A stretch of 64,000 nucleotides of DNA from Rebecca billardiae RCC1528. Taxonomy: Eukaryota > Haptophyta. Below the pieces are notes generated by a model. That model had not been told where the DNA came from. It ran no database searches and saw only the letters and a program-made list of their open reading frames with translations. This document shows, one piece after another, positions 41,651 to 50,217 of this stretch. A program made the translations under genes and the position numbers. The DNA is taken from assembly GCA_965240325.2 (NCBI GenBank), contig OZ251224.1:1798001-1862000 (forward strand), given 5' to 3'. Each line of letters starts with the position of its first letter. Positions within the stretch are counted from its first letter, which is position 1.

Positions 41651-44476
41651 TCACGCCCAGCTGTAGGCGGCGCCTGGACGGCTCATGTGCCGCACCATCG
41701 TCGGCGTGAGGAAGCGCTTCTGCTGCGTCCGGCCCATGCCGTCGAGCGCGCGCATCTGCTCCGCGCCAAGCGGCTGCGCGACGCCACGGGCATTCTCTGC
41801 GCCGTGCGAGCCGCTCGCGCGCGTGACGACCGCACACCCGTGCTGCAGATTCCAGCGAAGCAACACCTGTGCGGGCGTGAGGGCGCACTCGTCGCTCACG
41901 CGCTGCACCACGGGGTGATGTAGCAGCTCCGCGGCGCCCGCTCGCCCGCCGAGCGGCATGTGCGCCATCAGCACGATGCCTCGCAGCGCGCAGAACGCGA
42001 GCAGCTCCCACTGCGGCCACAGCGGGTGCCGCTCGACCTGCACGACGGAGGGCAGCGACGGCAGCAGCTCGAGCGCGCGGGGCGTGAAGTTGCACACGCC
42101 CACGGCGCGCGCGAGCCCGTCGCGCACCGCCTCCTCCATCGCGCCCCACACGTCGCCGAGCGTGCCCGCGTCGACCGCCGCCGACGGCCAGTGCAGCAGC
42201 AGCAGGTCCAGCCGCTCGACGCCGAGCTCGTCGAGCGAGGCGCGCACGCTCGGGCGCACGGCGGCGCCTTCGGCGACGGCGAGCGGCACCTTGCCGCACA
42301 CGAAGGCGCGATCGCGGCCGAAGGCGCTCAGCACCGCACGCACCGCCGCGCCGTTCTTGTACGTGGGCGCGGTGTCGAGGAGCACCGCGCGGCCGGGCGC
42401 GGTCGCCTCGCACGCGGCCAGGCACTGCGCAAGGTGAGCGCGCACAGCCGCCTGGCTCAGCTCGAAGGTGCCGAGGCCGAACGGCGGCATGTCCACGCGC
42501 GCGCGCGCCGCTCCGCGTGCGCGCAGCTCCAGAGCGCGCGAGGGCCCGAAGCCGTGCGCGCGCGCGCTCGGCTGCCCTCCCGCCGGCGCCGAGCGCAGCA
42601 CGCCGCGCGCGTACAGCTGCGCGAGCGAGTCCACCTGCTCAGGCTCGGCGCACAGCGTGACCACGTCGATGCCCTCCGCAGACGCCTCGGGCAGGACGAA
42701 GTCGCGCTGCATGCGCTGTAGAATGGGGATGCCGTGCACGCCCTGCACGCCTGCAGGGTGCTCGGTGCGCTCGAGCACGCGCTGCTTGCACACGGCCGCC
42801 TCCGTCCTGAGCACAGCCACGTGCACGGCCGCGCGCGCCTGCCGGCCGAGCCGCACAAAGTGTGCGCGCTGCTCGGGCGTGAGGTGCGTGCGGTCGACGA
42901 CGACGTTGTGGCCGTCGGCGAGCGCCGCGAGCGCGGCTGCCTCGACGGCCTCGCGCTTGCGCCCAGGCGCTGTGTCCTGGCAGACCACGCGCCACGGCAT
43001 CGCCTCGGCCGCACCGTCGCCATCGCCGCCGCTCAGCGTCGCGTGCCTCTGCAGCCGCTCACAGAAGGTCGACTTGCCTGAGCCCGGCGCGCCGCACAGC
43101 AGCAGCACGATCGGCCCGGCGGCGTGGCCAGCTCGCAGCTCGGCCACGCGCCAGAGCTCGCCGGCGTCGCCCGCGAGCGCGCTCGACGGCGCGCCGCCCT
43201 CAGCCGAGAAGGCGCCCCAGCCGCCGCCGACGCTCTCGGCAGCAGCGCCAAAGCCGCCAAAGAAGCTCTCAGGCGTTTCAAAGCGCAGGCCTGCCTTCGA
43301 GGCAAACTCCTTGTCGACGCTGTCAAAGTCGCCGGCGCGCCCGGCCGCATCGCCGACGTAGAAGCTGCGCGCCTTGTCGACGGGCCTGCCACCCAGGCAC
43401 GCGCGCTCCACGTACTCGAACATCCCGCCGTCGGGCTTGCGGTACCGCGATCCTTTCTTCCCCGTCGCGGCGAGCATGACCAGAGGCGCGGGTGAGAGCG
43501 CTGTCGCGAGCCGCGCGATCACGTCCTTCACCCTGGCTGCTGTCTTGCCCGCGAAGGCTGTCTTGATGCCGCCCTGGTTGGAGAAGACGCACAGCTGGTG
43601 CCCTTGCGCGTGCAGCGCGCGCAGCCGCTCGACGACCACGCTCGGCAGCTCGTAGTGCTCCACGGCGCTCGGGAAGCGCACATGGCTCGCCCAGCGGAGC
43701 AGCGTGTTGTCCAGGTCAAAGCACGCGAGCGCGACGGCCTCGCCCGCCGCGAGTGCCGGCTGCTCCTGCGCGCGCATCACGAGCAGCTCGTCGTGGTGGA
43801 CGGACCAGCGCAGGCTGCACGGCTTGATCTTGCTCAGCTTCGTGAACTCGACCGCAGCCGGGGCCGAGGGAGCAGGAGCAGCCGGTGCGCATTCTTCTGA
43901 AGCGTCCGCGCACGCGCCGACAGGCGCGCTCGGCTGCGTGGCCGTTGGGACGCTGCTTGCAGTTGCCGGTGCGGTGCTGCCGGCCGGCGCGTGCGCGGAC
44001 GGCGCGGTGCTTTGCGCAGTCGCCGGTGGAGTACACGAGGCCGGCTCGTCCATCGCGGCTTCGCTGGCAGCAGCCGGTGCGCTGCCGACAGGCCGCCGCC
44101 GCTTAGCCGGCCTCGTGTCGTCCTCCATGCACACCCGGACCATCCCCTCCTTCTTACCACCCGTCAGCCCGATGCCGTCGCCGTCCGCGAGCGAGCACTT
44201 CTCGCCTCGCACGAGCTTCTGCCCCTTCTGCGAGCCGCCGATGTGAAAAGAAGGGCCAGGCGCAAACGCAATGTGTGTGTGGTTTGTGTCGGACAGGGAT
44301 TCACAGGTCACCGTGCAGCCGTCTTCCGAGACGGTCACGGCCGCCTGCTCGCGACTGACGAAGCACGCCAGTACAGCCGGCGCGTCTTTGCGCCCGAGGA
44401 TCGTCGTCTCGCCCGCGCTCAGCCAGCGCTCCCGTCCGCTCGGTAGCGTGAGGCGTGTGCGTCGCGGCTCTGCCAT
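41651..44476 (-). CDS. Polynucleotide kinase 3'-phosphatase fused to an aldo-keto reductase
   Basis: One uninterrupted frame of 941 aa. Residues 1-110: an FHA domain (TILGRKDAP...CFVSREQAAVTV) for binding phosphothreonine partners. After a Pro/Ala linker, the PNKP phosphatase (about 210-400) has CFDLDNTLL (DxDxT catalytic motif), CVFSNQGGI and RKPDGGMFEYV. The kinase (about 445-610) has the P-loop CGAPGSGKSTF and NVVVDRTHLTP. PNKP restores 5'-phosphate and 3'-hydroxyl ends at DNA breaks in the nucleus. The last 280 residues (41651-42495) are a complete aldo-keto reductase: FGLGTFELS, LLDTAPTYKNG (Asp and Tyr), FVCGKVPL (Lys), LLLLHWP (His), VGVCNF and QVERHPLW. The four catalytic residues are all present. 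The NADP-site lysine of the IPKS motif is Arg in VVTRASGS. Upstream Met codons at 44509 and 44548 give longer N-termini; MAEPRRTRLTLPSG is preferred. The fusion point lies in a short linker with no splice-like signal. Confidence 0.85.
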   Translation of the reverse strand: MAEPRRTRLTLPSGRERWLSAGETTILGRKDAPAVLACFVSREQAAVTVSEDGCTVTCESLSDTNHTHIAFAPGPSFHIGGSQKGQKLVRGEKCSLADGDGIGLTGGKKEGMVRVCMEDDTRPAKRRRPVGSAPAAASEAAMDEPASCTPPATAQSTAPSAHAPAGSTAPATASSVPTATQPSAPVGACADASEECAPAAPAPSAPAAVEFTKLSKIKPCSLRWSVHHDELLVMRAQEQPALAAGEAVALACFDLDNTLLRWASHVRFPSAVEHYELPSVVVERLRALHAQGHQLCVFSNQGGIKTAFAGKTAARVKDVIARLATALSPAPLVMLAATGKKGSRYRKPDGGMFEYVERACLGGRPVDKARSFYVGDAAGRAGDFDSVDKEFASKAGLRFETPESFFGGFGAAAESVGGGWGAFSAEGGAPSSALAGDAGELWRVAELRAGHAAGPIVLLLCGAPGSGKSTFCERLQRHATLSGGDGDGAAEAMPWRVVCQDTAPGRKREAVEAAALAALADGHNVVVDRTHLTPEQRAHFVRLGRQARAAVHVAVLRTEAAVCKQRVLERTEHPAGVQGVHGIPILQRMQRDFVLPEASAEGIDVVTLCAEPEQVDSLAQLYARGVLRSAPAGGQPSARAHGFGPSRALELRARGAARARVDMPPFGLGTFELSQAAVRAHLAQCLAACEATAPGRAVLLDTAPTYKNGAAVRAVLSAFGRDRAFVCGKVPLAVAEGAAVRPSVRASLDELGVERLDLLLLHWPSAAVDAGTLGDVWGAMEEAVRDGLARAVGVCNFTPRALELLPSLPSVVQVERHPLWPQWELLAFCALRGIVLMAHMPLGGRAGAAELLHHPVVQRVSDECALTPAQVLLRWNLQHGCAVVTRASGSHGAENARGVAQPLGAEQMRALDGMGRTQQKRFLTPTMVRHMSRPGAAYSWA

Positions 44477-44599
44477 CCCCGAACTTTTCGACCTCTCTCC
44501 GACTGTCATCGCCAAAGAAATATCGCCGCGTCTCGATCGTCGCGTCATTGCAGATCGAGCTTTCGCTCGCGCTCACGGCGCTGCCCGTTGCGCGGCGAA
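44477..44599. promoter_or_regulatory. Short divergent promoter region
   Basis: Only about 123 bp separate the preferred starts of the minus-strand PNKP-fusion gene (44476) and the plus-strand PHD gene (44600), so their promoters must overlap. TTTGGCGATGACAGTCGGAG lies in the centre on the minus strand. No TATA box seen. Confidence 0.5.
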
Positions 44600-45739
44600 A
44601 TGCCGTCCTCGGAGGAGACGCGTGAGTTGTTCCTTGGCGAGGGCGAGGACGAGCTCTCGAATATCAGTGAGTACCAGCATCGAGTACGTCTGGCGCTCTC
44701 GCGCATGCGCCGCGCCAACGACCTGCTCGACGCGTGGGATCGGCCTGCAAATGTCAAGTTCGCGCCTCCCAAGGCCGAGTTGGAGCGCGCGCGCGCGTCC
44801 TTGCGCAAGGCAAAGGAGGACATCGTCGAGGCGGCGCGCGGCATCATCGCCATGCGCGAGGGTAAGCACACGCCGGTTCCTTGCGGCGAGCAAGGCGTGG
44901 ACGCGGAGGACATCTTCTGCTCTTCGTGCGGCTCGTATGAGTCAAGCGATGGCAACGACATCTTGCTATGTGACGCCGCTGGCTGCAATCACGCCTATCA
45001 CCAGCAGTGCGTGACTCCGCCGGTCGGCGCCGAGGAGATGGAGACGGATGACTGGTTCTGCCCCGTGTGCGTCGCGCTCGGCGGCATTCTCGACGGCGTC
45101 AACGAGTACTGTGAGCGCGACTACGAGTCGATTGACCAGCTCTTCCCAGAGCTCACCGCTGAGGAGGGCTGTGGCGATGAGGAGGAGGGGTACGACGAAG
45201 CCGAGGATGACGACTACGTGGACTCCGAGCGCGACAGCGAACCGTCTGAGGGGAAAGACGCCGATGATGACGACGACGACAGCGACGCCAGCAGTGGCTC
45301 AGGCGGCAGTGACGATGATGAGGCGGCAGGCGCCAAGAGGGATGCCGAGCCCAACAGCGCAGATGAGGAGCCACTGCAGCCGAGGCGCAAGCGCGTGGAC
45401 TACGCTGCGCTCGCCGCAGAGCTTTTCGGCGGCGAGGAGGACGAAGATGCAGATCCGGAGAAAGATGCGGACTTTCAGCTCACGCGAAAGCCTCGCAAGC
45501 CTCGCAAGCCATCTGAGCCCGCAGCAGCTGCGGCTGCGCCTCGCGCAAAGCGAGCAAAGGCAGCGCCTCCCCCTGCGACGGCCGTGGGCAACGGCACGGG
45601 CCAGCTGGCCGCCTTGCGCGCGACAGGACGCAGCGATCCACCCAGCCCGAAAGGACCCCACCATGATGGGCCGCCATCCGCCTCTCCTAGCCCGAGGCAG
45701 CGATCGCCGTCTCGGCAGCGTCGGTCCCGCAAGAGCTGA
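44600..45739 (+). CDS. PHD-finger protein with acidic region (HAT3.1/PRHA-like)
   Basis: 379 residues. The N-terminal half is helical (LALSRMRRANDLLDAWDRPA...). A PHD finger follows at about 106-155: IFCSSCGSYESSDGNDILLC, CNHAYHQQC and WFCPVC. The spacing is C4HC3, so it should bind histone H3 tails. A long acidic stretch (about 180-250) precedes RRKRVDYAALAAELFG, resembling the segment after the PHD finger in plant HAT3.1/PRHA homeodomain proteins. Here no homeodomain follows: the tail is basic, with RKPRKPRKPSEP and SPSPRQRSPSRQRRSRKS. Probably a nuclear chromatin reader. ATG 44600 is used; the frame extends 12 bases upstream only with TTG. Confidence 0.78.
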   Translation: MPSSEETRELFLGEGEDELSNISEYQHRVRLALSRMRRANDLLDAWDRPANVKFAPPKAELERARASLRKAKEDIVEAARGIIAMREGKHTPVPCGEQGVDAEDIFCSSCGSYESSDGNDILLCDAAGCNHAYHQQCVTPPVGAEEMETDDWFCPVCVALGGILDGVNEYCERDYESIDQLFPELTAEEGCGDEEEGYDEAEDDDYVDSERDSEPSEGKDADDDDDDSDASSGSGGSDDDEAAGAKRDAEPNSADEEPLQPRRKRVDYAALAAELFGGEEDEDADPEKDADFQLTRKPRKPRKPSEPAAAAAAPRAKRAKAAPPPATAVGNGTGQLAALRATGRSDPPSPKGPHHDGPPSASPSPRQRSPSRQRRSRKS

Positions 45740-47125
45740 TTCAAGATTTATCAGAATCGTCATCAGATGGATCCTCGTCATCGATAGCAGCCAGGCGTAC
45801 ATGCTGAGCTTATCGGGCATCGCCGTCACTCGTCACTACATATTGCCGACGACGTCGTCGTCGTCGTCGTCAGTCGTCGTGAGGTAGTACTAGTAACTAG
45901 TAGGTACTGGTACCGACGTCGTGAATGACTGAATGTGATCGGGCGCATATATATATATATATATAATAAGCGCATTAAGCAGCGCTATATACCTTATACA
46001 TCAGCGCACTAGATATTCTGCTCAGGGGTATAACTTTGCGGTGGGCCTAGTCCGCCTAGTGAGTTGACAGAATTTGGGGATCCATGTCGGCATCGGCGGC
46101 CCAGTGAATAGTGATCGATCGGTCGCCACTGAGCGGTCGCCGCTCAACTGATCCGAGCAGCGCGTCATCAGACGGCGGCGTCAGTCATTGCCGACGTCAT
46201 CAGCAATCGGACTCGGTCATCACCATCGGACGGACATTAATCATCATAATTTCATGCATCCGCGCATATACTCGAGCAGAGCTCTGCTCGACAGACCTCG
46301 ACGACTACTCTGAAATTCTCTTAATTTGTAATTTATTTTAAACTGAACCGATCATCCGCGCCGATCACTGTGTCGCTGATGACTGAATTCACTGATGACT
46401 GCCTCACTGACTCTATCAAGCTCCGATCTTGAGTGATGAGACATGAATTATAGTGTCAGAGCCAGACCGGGCATCACGCCATCACGGGCATCAGACATGT
46501 ATCTGCGCCGTGCGCGCGCGCGCGCGCGCGCGCTCGGGGGGTGGGGGGCGTCAAGTGCCAGCTCTGAGTCGGGCATCATTCATCATTATCAAGCTTCAAG
46601 GTCAAGCAGTAAGGACGCGTGCGTAATAATCGAGTCTAGCTAAGCTAATACGGTAGTACTAGTAGCTTACTGATGCTGAATAAAATAAGCGCGCCTGGCC
46701 CTCACTCTCTCTCGCTCTCTCTCTCTCTACGTATTACGCTTCAAGAGTATTTACTGAGTAAGCAGGTTGCGTGCGGCTAACTACGTAGCTAGTAGTGACG
46801 ACGTCTACTGGCTTGAGCTAGCTACGACGGTGACTGATAGTGATAGTACCGCTCTGAGGACCGGCACTCACGGCAGACCGTCGGGCAGTCGGACTATACG
46901 TATATACTCGCGGACTGACTGCGAGAATGCGACTGCGTGGCATCCTCATCAAGTAGTAACGTTACCGCCGCGCCGGCATCAGCCGCATTATCATCAGGCT
47001 GTCAATTTCGAGATTTCGGGCGGACGAGATTAATTCATAATTGTGTCACTCGGGAGTGTAACGGTCGGAGCTCTGACCCCACTAGAGGCCCATCAGGATC
47101 ATCATTGGCGCATCATCATAGCGCA
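45740..47125. other. Intergenic region between convergent genes
   Basis: AT-rich with simple repeats: (GTC)n near 45855, (AT)n at about 45948-45966, (GC)n at 46515-46533 and (TC)n near 46705-46728. No gene seen. It should hold the 3' ends of the PHD gene and the nucleoredoxin-fold gene. Confidence 0.6.
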
Positions 47126-48787
47126 TTAGCCATCAGTAGCAGTCGTGAGCAACGCGGACGGAATCAAAGCATCGGCACCGGCGCGAGGCGTGGCGGCTGC
47201 CGAAGCCGCGGTCGCTGGGGTCAGCGCGACTGGCCTCGGCGTCGGCGCGTCCGCCGACAACGCCGCCATACTGGCTGACTTTGGATCACCAGTGCGAAGC
47301 TCAGCGTCAGCGGCAGTGACCCTACCGCTGGCACCGGGAAGGGCGCGCGGTGCTTCCGCCGGTGGCCGCGCTACGACGGACGCCGCTGGCTGGCCCGTGG
47401 CCGAGCCTTGCAGCTGGGGTTGTGCGCCCGCGGGCTGAGCGTGCTTGGAGGGATCCAGAAACTCGCCGTGCAGGTCGGCGAACTCGGGGAAGTCGATGAG
47501 CTCACCGTCCAGATCGTCCGCCTCGGCCGCTGCCCCGCGCCGCCTGTGCAGCGCGAGTACGACGTCCTCTGTGGCGCGCACCCCCAGCCGCGCGAGCGCT
47601 GCCACCGCCTGTGCCGGCGTGAGCAGCCCGGACGCGTCGCTGTCAAACTCCTCAAAGGTGAGGAGCAGCCGGCGAGCTGGGCCGTCCCGCGGCTGGAAGA
47701 GGCGGCGGCACCGAGAGCACAGCGCAACAAACTCCGCAAAGTCGAGCGAGTCGAGCGAGACGTCTTTATCCTGCTCGCGGAAGAGGCGCAGGCTCGCCGC
47801 GGTGACCGGCAGCTCGAGTGCCTTGAACGCGAGCACGAGCTCGGAGAGGCTGACGCTGCCGGAGCCGTCGCGGTCTGCGGCGCGGAATGCGTCCACGAGG
47901 GCCTCGGGGCTCAGCTCCACGCCGCGATCCGCAAGCCGACGCGCCGCGTGCGCTCGTGCGCGCTGCTGCTGCCACTCGGTCGGCCGATCGATGCCGCACA
48001 GCTTGAGCACGGCCGAGGGCTCGTGGCTGTGCGCCATCACGTCCACTGTCGCGTTGGCGCGCACCACCTCGCCGCTCGCCATGGAGTAGACGATGAGGGA
48101 GGGGACGCCGCGCACGCGGAGCGCCGAGAAGACACGCTCGCACGCCTCGTACGGCACCGTCGCCCAGCCCTCGGGCAGCGCCGCCTGGAAGGTCGCGCAC
48201 ACGCTCTCGTACTCAGCCTTGGAGTCGGCGAGCACGACTGCGACGATCGCCATGTCCTGCGCGAGCCCGTGCGCGCAGCACCGCTTGAGGCGCTCGACCA
48301 GAGCGCAGGAAGGCGCGCTCCAACCCGCGCAGAAAAGCAAGCCCACGAGCCGCTCAGCACGACCGGCCATCACGGCTGTAGTCGGGCGCGTGCTCCCACC
48401 GACGACCAACTTCGTGCCGAGCAGCTCTGTCGCCCATGCCGGCGCCGGCACGATGGCGCGCTGCGGCTCCGCCGGAGAAGGCCACGGCGCGAGCGCGCCG
48501 GACGCGTCGCTCGGTCCACAGGCAAAGCCTGTGCGCGTGATCCGAGCGGACAACGTGCCGCGGAGTGTCGAGCCAGGGGCACCATTGGCCGACACATGGA
48601 CGCCATCCGTACCCTCAGCCTTCATGACGAGGAAGTGACGCCCGCACTGCAGCGTGAACGACCGGCCTGAGTACCGCCGCACGACCTCGTCCGCTCGGAT
48701 GCTCTCGCCATTCACCAGCAGGCTGAGCTCGGACGAGAGCGACGTGAGCGTCCAGCGAGACATCCGGCTCCCCGGCGGCGCGGCCAT
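47126..48787 (-). CDS. Nucleoredoxin-fold protein with EF-hands and serine-substituted active site
   Basis: 553 residues from ATG 48787. After an N-terminal beta-rich region (RMSRWTLTSLSSELSLLVNG), residues about 120-265 follow the nucleoredoxin/tryparedoxin fold: LLGTKLVVGG, VGLLFCAGWSAPSCALVERL, MAIVAVVLADSKAEY and VRGVPSLIVYSMASGEVV (cis-Pro site). The WCPPCR active site is WSAPSC here, so both catalytic Cys are Ser and disulfide reduction is not expected. EF-hands follow: AADRDGSGSVSLSELVLAF is canonical; QDKDVSLDSLDFAEFV and FDSDASGLLTPAQAV are degenerate. The combination suggests a calcium-responsive scaffold or chaperone-like role (inference). The C-terminal 120 residues are Ala/Pro-rich. 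Longer starts up to 48970 lack homology. Confidence 0.72.
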   Translation of the reverse strand: MAAPPGSRMSRWTLTSLSSELSLLVNGESIRADEVVRRYSGRSFTLQCGRHFLVMKAEGTDGVHVSANGAPGSTLRGTLSARITRTGFACGPSDASGALAPWPSPAEPQRAIVPAPAWATELLGTKLVVGGSTRPTTAVMAGRAERLVGLLFCAGWSAPSCALVERLKRCCAHGLAQDMAIVAVVLADSKAEYESVCATFQAALPEGWATVPYEACERVFSALRVRGVPSLIVYSMASGEVVRANATVDVMAHSHEPSAVLKLCGIDRPTEWQQQRARAHAARRLADRGVELSPEALVDAFRAADRDGSGSVSLSELVLAFKALELPVTAASLRLFREQDKDVSLDSLDFAEFVALCSRCRRLFQPRDGPARRLLLTFEEFDSDASGLLTPAQAVAALARLGVRATEDVVLALHRRRGAAAEADDLDGELIDFPEFADLHGEFLDPSKHAQPAGAQPQLQGSATGQPAASVVARPPAEAPRALPGASGRVTAADAELRTGDPKSASMAALSADAPTPRPVALTPATAASAAATPRAGADALIPSALLTTATDG

Positions 48788-49116
48788 TTCTGTTGGGGCC
48801 GACCTGCGGCGGTCTGCTTGTGCTTTTTGAATTTCCCTGCTGATTGCAGGCCGACGGAGGACTGGGCCTGGTGAGCAGCCGGGCGGCCACAGCCTCACAG
48901 GTGCAGGTGTTCCGGACATTAGCTCTGAGTGACAATGTGACATGACGAGGATTGAGTCGGCCCTCAGCAAACTGTCAGTCTGTCACGAGTACGCATGCAG
49001 CGGCATGCTGCTCCACACTGCAAGCAGTACTGTATGGCGTAAAGCAGTGTGGCGTAACGCTGATGAACTCTGAAGCCCAAGCAATGACCAGTGCAAGACT
49101 GCGTGCTGTACAGTAG
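48788..49116. other. Intergenic spacer
   Basis: 329 bp between the nucleoredoxin-fold start and the COMT-like stop. It contains short duplicated pieces near 49000-49070 (ACTGCAAGCAGTACTG; AAAGCAGTGTGGCGTAACG). No gene. Confidence 0.4.
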
Positions 49117-50043
49117 TCACTGAGTGTAGACCGACACACTCATCGCGTCTGGTTGCTCCGGCCGGTACTCGAAGGAGCAGTCGACCAGCCGTGTCCGCCA
49201 ATGGCGCGACACGTACTCGTCTCTGCGCTCACTGCGCGTGAGCGGGAACTCGGGGTCGCACTCAAGATCCCACCCAGGCCACGGCGCTACGTTGAGGTAC
49301 TCGAGCAGCGCAGGCGCGCCCGGGCACACGATGTTGTCCGCCACGACGACGGAGCCTGTGCGGAGCATGCGCAGCTTCTCGAGGCGGCGGAGGTCCGGCG
49401 CGTACTCCGGCTTCCAGTGGTCTAGCAGCACAAAGTCGAACGGCATGCGGTGGCGCTGCTTGATGCGCGCAAGCTCGTCGGCGGAGCTCCCGACCACCAG
49501 TTCGATCCGGTCCATGTCCACGCCCGCAAATGTGAGCAGCGAGCGGGCGACCGCCGCAGTGCGTGGGTCCTTCTCGATGGTCACGAAGAGAGCGTCCTCG
49601 GGTAGGGCACGAAGCATTCGCATCGCCGAGTACCCGCAGAACGTGCCTACCTCGAGGACGGCGCGCGGCTGCTGCTCGCGCACGAGGCCTTCGAGGATCC
49701 CGCCCTTCTCGCCGCCGACGCTCATCATCCACCGGCCCCAGCCGTCAATCTTGTTCTCGCCGTCCGGGGAGGAGTACGAGTCCATGGTCTCGATCACTGA
49801 CGTGATATTGTTTCGCTCGGCGTACTGCTCCACGTACGCGAGCAGGTCCTCCACCCGGCTATACTGCGTCGCTCCTGTTGCAAATGCTCGCTCCGCGGGC
49901 GCCAGCCGCTTCAGGACGAGCGCCGATGCAGCGCCCACGGCAACGCGCCTGGTGAGCACGCCGCAGGCACGTGGCAGGCCCCAGCTGCCAAGGAGAAGCA
50001 CGAGCGCTCCTAGGGCGGGGGGGGGCGACGGCCTGCTCCCCAT
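49117..50043 (-). CDS. Catechol O-methyltransferase-like enzyme
   Basis: 308 residues. Conserved COMT features appear in order: MSVGGEKGGILEGLV (substrate and SAM loop), VLEVGTFCGYSAMRMLRALP (motif I), FVTIEKDP (ribose-binding Glu), VGSSADELARIKQRH, FDFVLLDHWKPEY (metal-binding Asp) and VVVADNIVCPGAP (Asp-Asn metal ligands). The enzyme should transfer methyl groups from SAM to a catechol-type hydroxyl with Mg2+. An N-terminal hydrophobic stretch (LGALVLLLGSWGLPRACGVL) suggests a signal peptide, anchor or organelle-targeting sequence. It diverges from the SAC3/GANP gene with 174 bp between starts. ATG 50043 is chosen because the hydrophobic N-terminus follows; the frame runs further upstream as Arg-rich sequence. 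Confidence 0.85.
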   Translation of the reverse strand: MGSRPSPPPALGALVLLLGSWGLPRACGVLTRRVAVGAASALVLKRLAPAERAFATGATQYSRVEDLLAYVEQYAERNNITSVIETMDSYSSPDGENKIDGWGRWMMSVGGEKGGILEGLVREQQPRAVLEVGTFCGYSAMRMLRALPEDALFVTIEKDPRTAAVARSLLTFAGVDMDRIELVVGSSADELARIKQRHRMPFDFVLLDHWKPEYAPDLRRLEKLRMLRTGSVVVADNIVCPGAPALLEYLNVAPWPGWDLECDPEFPLTRSERRDEYVSRHWRTRLVDCSFEYRPEQPDAMSVSVYTQ

Positions 50044-50217
50044 CGCACGGCGCCTGCGGGACGTGCTGCGCGCAGGCGCCGGCAGTCTCGTCGATCGGCG
50101 ATCACTGACCAGTGGCAGTGGCGGGCGTGGCAGGCAGTCCGCTGTGCACAGCAGCCGGCCGGGGGGCGAGCGGGCGGGCGTTGAAGCACCGACGAAAGCT
50201 TGGCGGCGACGAGCAGC
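50044..50217. promoter_or_regulatory. Divergent promoter region between the COMT-like and SAC3/GANP genes
   Basis: 174 bp, GC-rich, with both start codons facing outward. No TATA box or other clear motif. Confidence 0.45.
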
